A stretch of 11,624 bases of DNA from Candidatus Sungiibacteriota bacterium (GCA_016181565.1 JACOZA010000075.1:1-11624), one strand, 5' to 3'; positions 5,196 through 10,685 are shown, numbered from the stretch's first letter. Notes: generated by a model from the sequence alone, not told the origin. Made by a program: numbers and translations.

Positions 5196-6692
5196 ATGAA
5201 CAAAACTGTAAAAGAAGAAAGCGGCTTCCATATCCCCAAAGAGGTTTTGGCGATTTTGGAGATTCTACGATCGAAAGATTTTGAAGCGTATACGGTCGGC
5301 GGATGCGTGCGTGATTTGCTGCTGGGCCGCGCGCCGGCGGATTGGGACGTCACGACCAATGCGCGGCCGGAAGAATTGACAGCGCTTTTCCCCGAATCGT
5401 TTTATGAAAATAAATTTCTTACGGTGACGGTGAAGACTAACTCTCCCGATCCGACACTCTCTGAAATCGAAATAACGACCTACCGCGCCGAAGGCAGATA
5501 TACCGATCAGCGCCACCCTGACCTCGTGGCTTACGCCAAGACACTCGAAGAGGATTTGTCGCGGCGCGATTTCACGATCAATGCAATAGCGCTTGGCTTA
5601 AAGAATCAAGAATTTCAGCTGATTGATCCCTTTGGCGGGCAAAAAGATTTGGAAGAAAGACTAATCAGAACCGTCGGCGATCCCAAAGAGCGGTTCGGAG
5701 AAGATGCGCTCCGTATGCTGCGGGCAGTGCGTATCGGCACGGAATTGGGATTCGAGATCGAGGGGAAAACCCAAGCTGCGACTCGGGAGCATGGTGCCTG
5801 GATCAAGATGATCGCCAAGGAGCGCCTTCGCGATGAGCTGGTGAAGATATTTGCTTCAGCGCGCTCTGCCCAGGGGATTCAACTGCTGTATGATCTCGGA
5901 CTTTTAAAGTTCGTGATGCCGGAGCTCGAAGAAGGCATTGGCGTTGGGCAGAATAAGCACCATATCTATACGGTGTGGGAGCATAATCTTCGGGCGCTTC
6001 AATGGGCAGATAAAGAAAAATACCCGGTGCCGGTTAAAATCGCGGCACTTTTGCATGACGTAGCCAAGCCGCGCTGCAAAGAGGGCGATGGACCCGACTC
6101 GACGTTTTATCAGCATGATGTGGTGGGCGCGAGGATGGCGGCAGGAATTCTCGAGCGTCTGCATTTCCCGCGCGAGATAATTACCAAAGTCGTGCGGCTG
6201 ATTCGCTGGCACCTCTTCAAGTATGATCCCGATGAAGGCATTACCGACTCGGCCATCCGCCGCTTGGTTCGGCGCGTCGGTGTCGAGAACATTGACGACC
6301 TGGTGCTAGTCCGCATCTGCGACCGCATGGGGTCGGGCGTTCCCAAAGCCGTCCCCTACCGCCTGCGCCACTTCCAATTTCGCGTGGAAAAGATTTTACG
6401 GGAAGAAGAAGCACCGACACCCAAGATGCTCGCGGTGAATGGCAACAACATCATGCAAATTTTAGGCATCTCCCCCGGCCCCAAAATCGGCTATCTCTTA
6501 AACGCGCTGCTCGAGGAAGTCATTGACGATCCGCTTAAAAACAGTCAGGATTATTTAAATTCGCGAATCGTGGAGCTGGACAGACTCTCAATCGAGGAAC
6601 TAAAGAAGCTGGCGGAGTCAGCTGAATCCAAAGTTGAGTTGGTCGAAGGCGAACGCGAAGCCGAGTTGAAGGGAAAGTATTATGTTAAGTAA
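5196..6692 (+). CDS. cca: CCA tRNA nucleotidyltransferase with HD domain
   Basis: 498 residues from the ATG at 5196. Adds or repairs the 3' CCA of tRNAs. The class II nucleotidyltransferase head shows GGCVRDLLLGR (about 35-45) and DWD (Asp49, Asp51, metal-binding). RRDFTINAIA (about 123-132) and RFGEDALRMLRAVR (about 166-179) complete the family signature. A C-terminal HD phosphohydrolase domain follows, with HDVAK at His287-Asp288 and flanking histidines (His263). An ATG at 5175 is in frame, but it lies within the tRNA-Lys T-arm/acceptor and would add MAHHKIL, so 5196 is preferred. There is no Shine-Dalgarno; after tRNA 3' processing the mRNA leader would be only 10 nt. CCA addition versus poly(A) polymerase activity is not decided by motifs seen here, but the tRNA context favours CCA addition. 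Confidence 0.93.
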   Translation: MNKTVKEESGFHIPKEVLAILEILRSKDFEAYTVGGCVRDLLLGRAPADWDVTTNARPEELTALFPESFYENKFLTVTVKTNSPDPTLSEIEITTYRAEGRYTDQRHPDLVAYAKTLEEDLSRRDFTINAIALGLKNQEFQLIDPFGGQKDLEERLIRTVGDPKERFGEDALRMLRAVRIGTELGFEIEGKTQAATREHGAWIKMIAKERLRDELVKIFASARSAQGIQLLYDLGLLKFVMPELEEGIGVGQNKHHIYTVWEHNLRALQWADKEKYPVPVKIAALLHDVAKPRCKEGDGPDSTFYQHDVVGARMAAGILERLHFPREIITKVVRLIRWHLFKYDPDEGITDSAIRRLVRRVGVENIDDLVLVRICDRMGSGVPKAVPYRLRHFQFRVEKILREEEAPTPKMLAVNGNNIMQILGISPGPKIGYLLNALLEEVIDDPLKNSQDYLNSRIVELDRLSIEELKKLAESAESKVELVEGEREAELKGKYYVK

Positions 6693-6746
6693 TTTAGCCA
6701 TTGGCGACTAGCCACTAGTGGCCAGGAACTAGGAATATACAAAAAC

Positions 6747-6940
6747 GGGCCTTAGTATACCGGCAGTCCCGATATCGCGAAGCTATATCGAGGATCCTCG
6801 ATTTTCTTACTCCGCAGAGCGGAGAGAAAAATCGGAATATATCAGTAGTACGCACGTTCGCCCGCCAAAATTTTGCCGAGGCAAAACTTAGGCGGACAAG
6901 GGTGCGTGTAGGTCGAGCCAATGTCTTGGCTTTCGACGGG
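6747..6940 (+). pseudogene. Degenerate tRNA-Pro-like copy A, interrupted by two hairpin inserts
   Basis: TTAGTATACCGGCAG (6752-6766) matches the D-arm region of the intact tRNA-Pro, then 78 nt of palindromes intervene, then TAGTACGCACG (6846-6856) and TTCG resume the match up to the anticodon loop. A second insert with a CCGCC/GGCGG hairpin follows, then GGGTGCGTGTAG resembling the 3' anticodon strand, then a GTCGA/TCGAC hairpin where the T arm would be. ACGCAC (6850-6855) pairs exactly with GTGCGT (6902-6907). It starts with GGGCCT, like tRNA-Ala, rather than CGGGGCA. Confidence 0.55.
6862..6895. repeat. REP-like hairpin CCGCC...TTTTGC-cgag-GCAAAA...GGCGG
   Basis: Outer arms CCGCC/GGCGG and inner arms TTTTGC/GCAAAA. 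The 5' half closely matches the repeat at 9937-9989 (CCGCC, then AAnTTTTGCC). It occurs here inside degenerate tRNA copy A. Confidence 0.6.
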
Positions 6941-6969
6941 CAATTTACAAACGGAATTAATCGTTCGCT

Positions 6970-7048
6970 CGGGGCGTAGTATACCGGCAGCCCCGCACAA
7001 ATCACTCGGCGATTCTACGGGGTGAATACGCACGTTTACCCCGCACCA
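6970..7048 (+). pseudogene. Degenerate tRNA-Pro-like copy B (79 nt)
   Basis: CGGGGCGTAGTATACCGGCAG (6970-6990, 19 of 21 bases as in intact tRNA-Pro), then 33 nt with CCCCG/CGGGG pairing in place of the D-loop end, then ATACGCACGTTT, and a 3' end ACCCCGCACCA resembling GCCCCGACCA of the real gene. CGGGG and CCCCG at the ends can pair as an acceptor stem. A recognisable anticodon arm and TTCGA T-loop are missing. Confidence 0.6.
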
Positions 7049-7056
7049 AAATATAC

Positions 7057-7130
7057 CGGGGCATAGTATACCGGTAGTACGCACGATTCGGGTTCGTGTA
7101 GACTGGGTTCGATTCCCAGTGCCCCGACCA
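7057..7130 (+). tRNA. tRNA-Pro, anticodon CGG (reads CCG), CCA encoded
   Basis: Acceptor CGGGGCA/TGCCCCG, D stem GTAT/GTAC with a short loop, anticodon stem CACGA/TCGTG around TTCGGGT (anticodon 7089-7091), T stem CTGGG/CCCAG with TTCGATT loop, discriminator A, encoded CCA (7128-7130). All stems pair. It is the only complete one of the three tandem copies at this locus. Confidence 0.93.
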
Positions 7131-7139
7131 ATATGGTTG

Positions 7140-7202
7140 AGATTCTCGATTGGCTCTTCGACAAAGAATCAATCACGGAATCTTAACTGCGTCATCAGAC
7201 GC
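7140..7202 (+). promoter_or_regulatory. Leader hairpins between tRNA-Pro and the PgeF gene
   Basis: GATTCT (7141-7146) pairs with AGAATC (7165-7170); alternatively AGATTC (7140-7145) pairs with GAATCT (7178-7183). The two folds exclude each other. A perfect GCGTC-atca-GACGC hairpin (7189-7202) ends 3 nt before the first possible ATG at 7206. No promoter is visible, so the gene probably continues from the tRNA-Pro transcript. Confidence 0.35.
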
Positions 7203-7226
7203 GATATGAAAGGATCGGTGAAAGCT

Positions 7227-8042
7227 ATGAGTATACATGTCCTTGAGAAATTTCCGGTGCATGCGGTTTTTTCAACGAGGCAGGATGGTATCATGGGAAG
7301 CTCCAAGAATCCGGGGCCGGGCGGAGAGTACGTAAAGAATCGCAACCGCTTCGCCTCGCGCTTTGGCATCAATGCTCCCACCCAGCTTGTAATGATGGGT
7401 CAAGTACATGGAAAAACTGTGCGGCGGATTCCGCCTTTCCCCAAGCCCGAAAGAACGTTCGGCACCGACGGAACGGCCGTCGCTGTCCTGCGTGTCCCCG
7501 ATACGGATGGGCTGGTGGCGCTCATGGACACACCCAAAATAGCTCTGGCGGCATTCGCGTCCGACTGTCATCTCGCGTATCTCTACTACCCCGCGGCCGA
7601 GCGAGGGCTTCCCGCTATCATCGGGATTGTCCACTGCGGGCGCGCTGGCCAGAGGCTGAATATCGCGAGGGAGTCGATTCAACGCATATGGCGCGCCGGC
7701 GCCACGTCGGTGAGCGAGATCCAAGTTGCCATTGGTCCGGGGATTTGCAGGCGCTGCCATATTCTCTACCCGGAGCGGCACGCCTCGGACATCATGTTTT
7801 TCCGCAGGGAGTACGAAGACTTCGTTGAAGAAATTGACGAACCGCGAGGCGCGGTGGCGCTCGATTCCATCGGGATCCTCCGCCATCAATTTCTGGCTGA
7901 AGGGCTGAAAGAGCAGAATATCGAGGTTGTCGGCATGTGTACCGCCTGTCCAGAGAACCGAGCTCTCTTCATCTCGCACCGAAGAGACCACACTCCTGAC
8001 GGCGCGAACATGAATCAGATGGGCTTCATTGTTCCGGCCTGA
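7227..8042 (+). CDS. pgeF: PgeF/YfiH (Cu-oxidase_4) family protein, peptidoglycan editing factor-like
   Basis: 271 residues from ATG 7227. The family was long annotated multicopper polyphenol oxidase/laccase; members act as purine nucleoside phosphorylase-like enzymes (LACC1) or in peptidoglycan precursor quality control (PgeF). The metal-binding set is visible: GQVHGKTV (His61), SDCHLA (Cys114) and VHCGRAGQRLN (His136). Further family landmarks are TDGLV, AIGPGICRRCHI, and CTACPENRALFISHRRD near the C-terminus. The usual HAGWRG is changed to HCGRAG. The start is uncertain: ATG 7206 is in frame and would add seven residues; 7227 has AAGGA about 13 nt upstream and puts the conserved LEKFPVHAVFSTRQDG near the N-terminus. 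An open frame extends further up into tRNA-Pro but is not believable as coding there. Confidence 0.85.
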   Translation: MSIHVLEKFPVHAVFSTRQDGIMGSSKNPGPGGEYVKNRNRFASRFGINAPTQLVMMGQVHGKTVRRIPPFPKPERTFGTDGTAVAVLRVPDTDGLVALMDTPKIALAAFASDCHLAYLYYPAAERGLPAIIGIVHCGRAGQRLNIARESIQRIWRAGATSVSEIQVAIGPGICRRCHILYPERHASDIMFFRREYEDFVEEIDEPRGAVALDSIGILRHQFLAEGLKEQNIEVVGMCTACPENRALFISHRRDHTPDGANMNQMGFIVPA

Positions 8043-8114
8043 TGAATTTTTCTCTCGACGCGGCGATGGCAGAATCAAGAGCTGAAATAGGGTCACTGTC
8101 ATCTGCCGCAGAAA

Positions 8115-8456
8115 GTGAGACAACTCGTGCTTCGTCTGGTTCCTCTCGGATTCTTGCGCACGGACCCAACGCGGGTAAACCCCGAGCATGTATTCCGGCG
8201 CCTGCAGGAGCTGAAGATCGGCCTTGTCCTCGACGATCGACTCCGTTGCCACCAAGCGGAAATCACATTCCCTCTGAACGGTATCTCCAAGTGGTATGGA
8301 GTGCCCACAAAAACAGCCAAGGCTGAAGTGGTGCAGTACGAAGGGCGATGCCCTCACTGTGGCCTAGCGTGTTTTCGCTTTGAGTCGTCCTGGGATCCGG
8401 CAGGCAGTCCATTCTCGACAACCATAGGCAGTCACGGCGTGTCTCGAGCGTTCTAG
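8115..8456 (+). CDS. Small hypothetical protein with a CPHC motif
   Basis: 113 residues from a GTG start. I do not recognise a family. The N-terminal half is amphipathic and Leu/Arg-rich (residues 1-45). The C-terminal half carries RCPHCGLACFRF, three cysteines and a histidine that could be part of a small zinc site. It follows the PgeF gene by 72 bp on the same strand and ends 29 bp before a strong terminator, so it would be the last gene of that unit. No Shine-Dalgarno is evident. A competing frame (8042-8326) is Ser/Pro/Ala-rich and less protein-like. This could also be a decayed gene or a chance open frame. Confidence 0.4.
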   Translation: MRQLVLRLVPLGFLRTDPTRVNPEHVFRRLQELKIGLVLDDRLRCHQAEITFPLNGISKWYGVPTKTAKAEVVQYEGRCPHCGLACFRFESSWDPAGSPFSTTIGSHGVSRAF

Positions 8457-8485
8457 ATCCTGTATGGTTCCTTGATAGAAACGGA

Positions 8486-8523
8486 GGGCCTCGCGTTGTG
8501 TTCATCACGCGGGGCCCTTTTTT
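8486..8523 (+). terminator. Rho-independent terminator
   Basis: GGGCCTCGCGT (8486-8496) pairs with ACGCGGGGCCC (8507-8517) over 11 bp with one G-U, a 10-nt loop, followed directly by TTTTTTCTTTT. This is the clearest terminator in the window. It closes the tRNA-Pro/PgeF/8115 unit and isolates the tRNA-Ala locus. Confidence 0.9.
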
Positions 8524-8686
8524 CTTTTCACAAAATCGGCTAGATTAGCCACTAGGAATTACGAAACGGGCCTACAGCACAATAGCCAGTGCATCGCATT
8601 TACCCCCACACCATACGCCAAAATTTGAGGGCCTATGGTCTAGTGGCACGACACCACATTTTCACCCCGTTAGACATAGACTTTAC
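8524..8686 (+). other. Non-coding stretch with broken tRNA-Ala 5' copies before tRNA-Ala
   Basis: The element shared with the tRNA-Pro locus lies at 8551-8574. A first degenerate copy starts GGGCCTA at 8568 and keeps TCGCATT (8594-8600), as in the tRNA-Ala anticodon loop. A second 5' copy begins at 8629. The left arm of the inverted repeat around tRNA-Ala is at 8663-8677. No promoter could be assigned with confidence although the terminator at 8486-8523 requires one here. Confidence 0.55.
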
Positions 8687-8776
8687 GGGCCTATGGTCTA
8701 GTGGTAGAACACGTCATTCGCATTGACGAGGCGGCGGTTCGATTCCGCCTAGGTCCACAAAATGTCTAATGGGGCG
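8663..8776 (+). repeat. Inverted repeat flanking tRNA-Ala
   Basis: CACCCCGTTAGACAT (8663-8677) and ATGTCTAATGGGGCG (8762-8776) can form a 15-position helix with one A-C mismatch and one G-U pair, enclosing the tRNA-Ala gene like a handle. It could guide precursor folding or 5'/3' processing. Confidence 0.75.
8687..8757 (+). tRNA. tRNA-Ala, anticodon CGC (reads GCG)
   Basis: Acceptor GGGCCTA/TAGGTCC with the G3-U70 alanine identity pair, D arm GTCT/GAAC (one mismatch), anticodon stem CGTCA/TGACG around TTCGCAT (anticodon 8719-8721), T stem GGCGG/CCGCC with TTCGATT loop, discriminator A8757. CCA is not encoded (CAA follows). Confidence 0.92.
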
Positions 8777-8849
8777 AGTTGCGGGGACGGGAGGACGACC
8801 TGTCTATCCGAATCCGTCAGTTGACGGAGAAGGAGGATTCTCGCTAGGT

Positions 8850-8871
8850 CCACACCCTGCGTTTGGTGTGG
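8850..8871 (+). promoter_or_regulatory. Inverted repeat CCACACC...GGTGTGG overlapping the DUF5671 gene -35
   Basis: A perfect 7-bp inverted repeat with an 8-nt spacer (8850-8856 and 8865-8871). Its left arm is the tRNA-Ala-like 3' fragment and its right arm covers most of the -35 box of the next promoter. It could be an operator or simply a hairpin ending the tRNA-Ala transcript. Confidence 0.4.
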
Positions 8872-8891
8872 GTCGGAGCCTTTTGTAGTAT
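8863..8891 (+). promoter_or_regulatory. Predicted promoter of the DUF5671 gene
   Basis: -35 TTGGTG (8863-8868), 17-nt spacer, -10 TAGTAT (8886-8891). The expected start near 8898 lies upstream of ATG 8905 but downstream of the in-frame ATGs/GTGs at 8863 and 8893, which decides the choice of the 8905 start and gives a leader of only about 7 nt. Confidence 0.6.
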
Positions 8892-8904
8892 CATGGGCGT
8901 TGCT

Positions 8905-9852
8905 ATGGAAACCGAAGTATCTCAAAAGATTTCACCCAAGAACGTATTTTTGAATCTAGTTGGCATCATTGCGCTCTATATCAGCGCGGGAAGTTTGATC
9001 GCGCTTTTGTTTCAGTACATCAATTACTTCTTCCCGGATTTGCTCGCCTATCAGAGTCTTTCTTACGGCACGCTCCGTTGGGCTATTGCCGCATTACTTA
9101 TAATATTCCCCGTCTATATCATTGCGTCGTGGCTCTTGCAGCGCGAATATGCGGCCAACCCAGAGGAGCGCGAGAGGCGCCTCCGTAAATGGATCATTTA
9201 CTTTACGCTGTTTTTAGCGGCGGTGATGGTGATTATTGACCTTGTGGCCCTGGTCTACTTTTTTCTCGAAGGCAGCATTACGACGGCGTTTCTCTTGAAA
9301 GTTTTGGCGGTATTTCTAGTTGGCGGGACTGTTTTCTGGCACTACTTCTCCGAGATTCGGCGTTCTGCTTCGGCTTTGCCGGGATACACAAAAACTTTTG
9401 CCTGGGTAGCGGTTTTGATAATTGGCGCAATCATCATCGGAGGGTTTTTCATCGCCGGCTCGCCTTTTGCCGAGCGGCTCCGCAAATTCGATGAGCGAAG
9501 AGTTTCAGATTTGCAAACGATTCAGGGCGGTATCGTCGGCTATTGGCAGAAGAAGGACGTATTGCCCGCGACACTAAATGATTTGAAAGATGATATATCG
9601 GGATTTGTCGCGCCGCTTGATCCAGAATCAGGCACACCCTACGAATATCGCTCAACAGGCAATTTATCCTTCGAACTCTGCGCGACCTTCAATGCCCCGA
9701 TTAACGCGAATACGCGCATGGCAAAACCCGTTCCGGCGGAATTCGGGGGAATGGGTGAGAATTGGGATCATGAGGCGGGGCGGCAATGCTTCTTGCGGAC
9801 TATTGATCCTCAAATCTACGGTATACCTAAAGACTTGAAACTGCCCCGATAA
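8905..9852 (+). CDS. DUF5671-type membrane protein with C-terminal extracytoplasmic domain
   Basis: 315 residues from ATG 8905. Five predicted transmembrane segments at about 13-37, 57-78, 96-121, 129-149 and 165-185. The pattern FPVYIIASWLL, NPEERERRLRKWIIYFTLF and LLKVLAVFLVGGTVFWHYF is that of DUF5671, a family of unknown function that I know mainly from Parcubacteria genomes. After the last helix a soluble domain (about 190-315) follows; RVSDLQTIQGGIVGYW and DPESGTPYEYR recall the globular part of type II pseudopilins. It carries only Cys259 and Cys295, which might pair by a disulfide if outside the cell. It is a single-gene unit between its own promoter and a terminator. A start at 8863 would add 14 residues but lies above the predicted transcription start. 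Confidence 0.85.
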   Translation: METEVSQKISPKNVFLNLVGIIALYISAGSLIALLFQYINYFFPDLLAYQSLSYGTLRWAIAALLIIFPVYIIASWLLQREYAANPEERERRLRKWIIYFTLFLAAVMVIIDLVALVYFFLEGSITTAFLLKVLAVFLVGGTVFWHYFSEIRRSASALPGYTKTFAWVAVLIIGAIIIGGFFIAGSPFAERLRKFDERRVSDLQTIQGGIVGYWQKKDVLPATLNDLKDDISGFVAPLDPESGTPYEYRSTGNLSFELCATFNAPINANTRMAKPVPAEFGGMGENWDHEAGRQCFLRTIDPQIYGIPKDLKLPR

Positions 9853-9868
9853 GCCTAGCTTTTTAGAG

Positions 9869-9903
9869 AAGACCCTTCGCAATTCAGGAGGGCCTTTTCT
9901 TTA
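9869..9903 (+). terminator. Probable rho-independent terminator after the DUF5671 gene
   Basis: AAGACCCT (9869-9876) pairs with AGGGCCTT (9889-9896) except for one A-C mismatch, with a 12-nt loop, followed by TTCTTT. It is weaker than the one at 8486 but well placed 16 nt after the stop codon. Confidence 0.6.
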
Positions 9904-10050
9904 TCGCAGAAATGGGTAAAGTGGGAATATTGCCTGCCCGCCGAAGTTTTGCCAAGCGCAATTTGATTTTAGGCAGTTCAGGCGGCGGGGAATGATGGGG
10001 GCGATTTTGATCATACGGCAAATTATTATCTGGTAAAAATTTAGATGGGT
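9904..10050. other. Intergenic stretch with a REP-like palindrome; no gene seen
   Basis: The gap from 9904 to the acylphosphatase start carries the repeat at 9937-9989 and then about 60 nt of AT-rich sequence, which could hold the acylphosphatase promoter. I could not find a -35/-10 pair with normal spacing. Confidence 0.4.
9937..9989. repeat. REP-like hairpin CCCGCCG...CGGCGGG
   Basis: Perfect 7-bp outer arms (9937-9943 and 9983-9989) and inner TGCC/GGCA pairing. It shares the CCGCCnAAnTTTTGCC start with the repeat at 6862, suggesting a dispersed family in this genome. Confidence 0.65.
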
Positions 10051-10206
10051 ATGCCCGGTAGTCCTGCCTGCCGGCAGGCAGGGAAAACTCAAAGGGAGCG
10101 CCGTGGATGATACTGCCTAACTAGGTTCACTGCGGGGATTGAGTATAGCAATAATAAATTGAGTTTTTACGCCTAAAGATAATTCGAGTTTCTACTACCG
10201 GGTATG
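10051..10206 (+). promoter_or_regulatory. acyP leader with arm complementary to the start codon region
   Basis: ATGCCCGGTAGT (10051-10062) pairs over all 12 positions (one G-U) with ACTACCGGGTAT (10194-10205), which includes the first two bases of the ATG. After a 20-bp palindrome, GAAAACTCAAA (10083-10093) continues the complementarity to the TCGAGTTTCT part of the motif with two mismatches. The start-site motif matches that of rpsO in 22 of 25 positions. Confidence 0.55.
10063..10082. repeat. Perfect 20-bp palindrome CCTGCCTGCC/GGCAGGCAGG
   Basis: An exact palindrome with no spacer, GC-rich, located exactly between the two parts of the acyP leader arm that are complementary to the start site. 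As RNA it would form its own side hairpin and leave the outer helix intact. From memory, similar CCTGCC/GGCAGG palindromes are common in CPR genomes. Confidence 0.9.
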
Positions 10207-10482
10207 CTGAAGCGCTTGGAAACAAAAGTATACGGAAGAGTGCAGATGGTGCTGTTTCGCGATTTTACCAAGAGAAATGCCGAGCACTTTGGCCTTACCG
10301 GGTTCGTGCGAAACGAAAACGACGGGACCGCTTGGGTAGTTGCAGAAGGTGAGGAAGAAAAGTTGAAGCTGCTGCTGGCTAAGATTCACCGCGGCCCCAT
10401 GTTCGCCCGCGTGGAAGAAGTTGAGGTCGAATGGAAGGAAGCCACGGGAAATTATAAGGATTTTGTGATTGATTACTCATAA
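10204..10482 (+). CDS. acyP: Acylphosphatase
   Basis: 92 residues, the normal family length. Hydrolyses carboxyl-phosphate bonds of small acylphosphates in the cytoplasm. Catalytic residues are present: Arg19 in VYGRVQMVLFR and Asn37 in GFVRNENDGT. The usual QGV of the phosphate-binding loop is QMV here (Met15 for Gly), which is uncommon because the loop backbone holds the phosphate. The ATG is preceded by TTTCTACTACCGGGT and no Shine-Dalgarno; the region can pair with an upstream arm. The stop codon TAA is directly followed by the ATG of uppS, so the two genes are probably translated from one mRNA. Confidence 0.92.
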   Translation: MLKRLETKVYGRVQMVLFRDFTKRNAEHFGLTGFVRNENDGTAWVVAEGEEEKLKLLLAKIHRGPMFARVEEVEVEWKEATGNYKDFVIDYS

Positions 10483-10617
10483 ATGAAACAGGAACCAACA
10501 AAAGTACCCCAGTGCGTCGGGATGATTTTGGATGGGAACCGACGCTGGGCTAAAGCCAGAGGCATTCCCAAGCTGGAAGGGCACCGCGCGGGATACGAAA
10601 AGTTGAAGGAAACTTCA
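10483..10617 (+). pseudogene. uppS: Isoprenyl (undecaprenyl diphosphate) synthase, N-terminal fragment only
   Basis: The first about 43 residues are a clear UppS/cis-prenyltransferase N-terminus: catalytic Asp17 in MILDGNRRWAK with Asn19 and Arg20, and GHRAGYEKLKE with His34 and Arg35. UppS makes the C55 lipid carrier for cell-wall synthesis and is about 230-250 residues long. After residue 43 the frame runs into TSKSWMQISNEKG and then Pro/Ser-rich nonsense until a stop at 10866, lacking the expected YAFSTENW region. Given an intact, essential-looking start, a break in the assembly or a rearrangement is more likely than normal gene decay. The exact junction is uncertain (about 10,610-10,650). 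Confidence 0.85.
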
Positions 10618-10685
10618 AAGTCGTGGATGCAAATTTCAAACGAAAAAGGTAGAAACACACGCCCACCCCAAAGCCCCTATCCCTC

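Larger units (their letters stand above)
6693..7056. other. 364-bp non-coding stretch of palindromes and broken tRNA-Pro-like copies
   Basis: No credible protein gene. From left to right: a 12-bp palindrome GCCACTAGTGGC (6711-6722), the element shared with the tRNA-Ala locus (6728-6754), degenerate tRNA copy A (6747-6940), and degenerate copy B (6970-7048). Palindromic inserts are CGAGGATCCTCG (6789-6800), a hairpin at 6799-6834 (CGATTTT.../...AAAATCG with CTCCGC/GCGGAG), and a hairpin at 6862-6895. Confidence 0.7.
8629..8852 (+). pseudogene. Split outer tRNA-Ala-like copy that encloses the intact tRNA-Ala
   Basis: The 5' part GGGCCTATGGTCTAGTGG (8629-8646) equals the first 18 nt of tRNA-Ala, and GTC/GAC still allows a D stem. 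The 3' part CTAGGTCCACA (8844-8854) equals the tRNA-Ala 3' end. The two ends pair as GGGCCTA/TAGGTCC, keeping the G3-U70 pair typical of alanine tRNAs. Between them lie an inverted repeat, the intact tRNA-Ala, and a CCGTCA-gt-TGACGG hairpin within GAATCC/GGATTC. Confidence 0.6.

Noticed and set aside
5144..5359. 71-codon minus-strand frame over tRNA-Lys and the cca start
   Set aside because: Translation of the antisense strand of a tRNA; it gives the familiar spurious MRDSNPRPSR-type ending.
6747..7056. Reading copies A and B as functional tRNAs with introns
   Set aside because: Neither has a TTCGA T-loop and both lack a consistent 3' acceptor partner or anticodon arm; they are called degenerate copies.
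6693..7130. CRISPR array
   Set aside because: The tandem similarity is three unequal copies (spacing 224 and 87 nt) derived from a tRNA, not regular repeats and spacers; no cas genes are present.
8042..8326. 94-codon plus-strand frame overlapping the PgeF stop codon
   Set aside because: Ser/Pro/Ala-rich translation without motif, competing with the 8115-8456 frame, which has a CPHC motif; neither is certain, but this one is weaker.
7272..8357. A 361-codon open frame on the minus strand opposite the PgeF gene
   Set aside because: The plus strand carries clear PgeF motifs over the same interval; the minus translation shows no family features and ends in ordinary shadow-frame composition.
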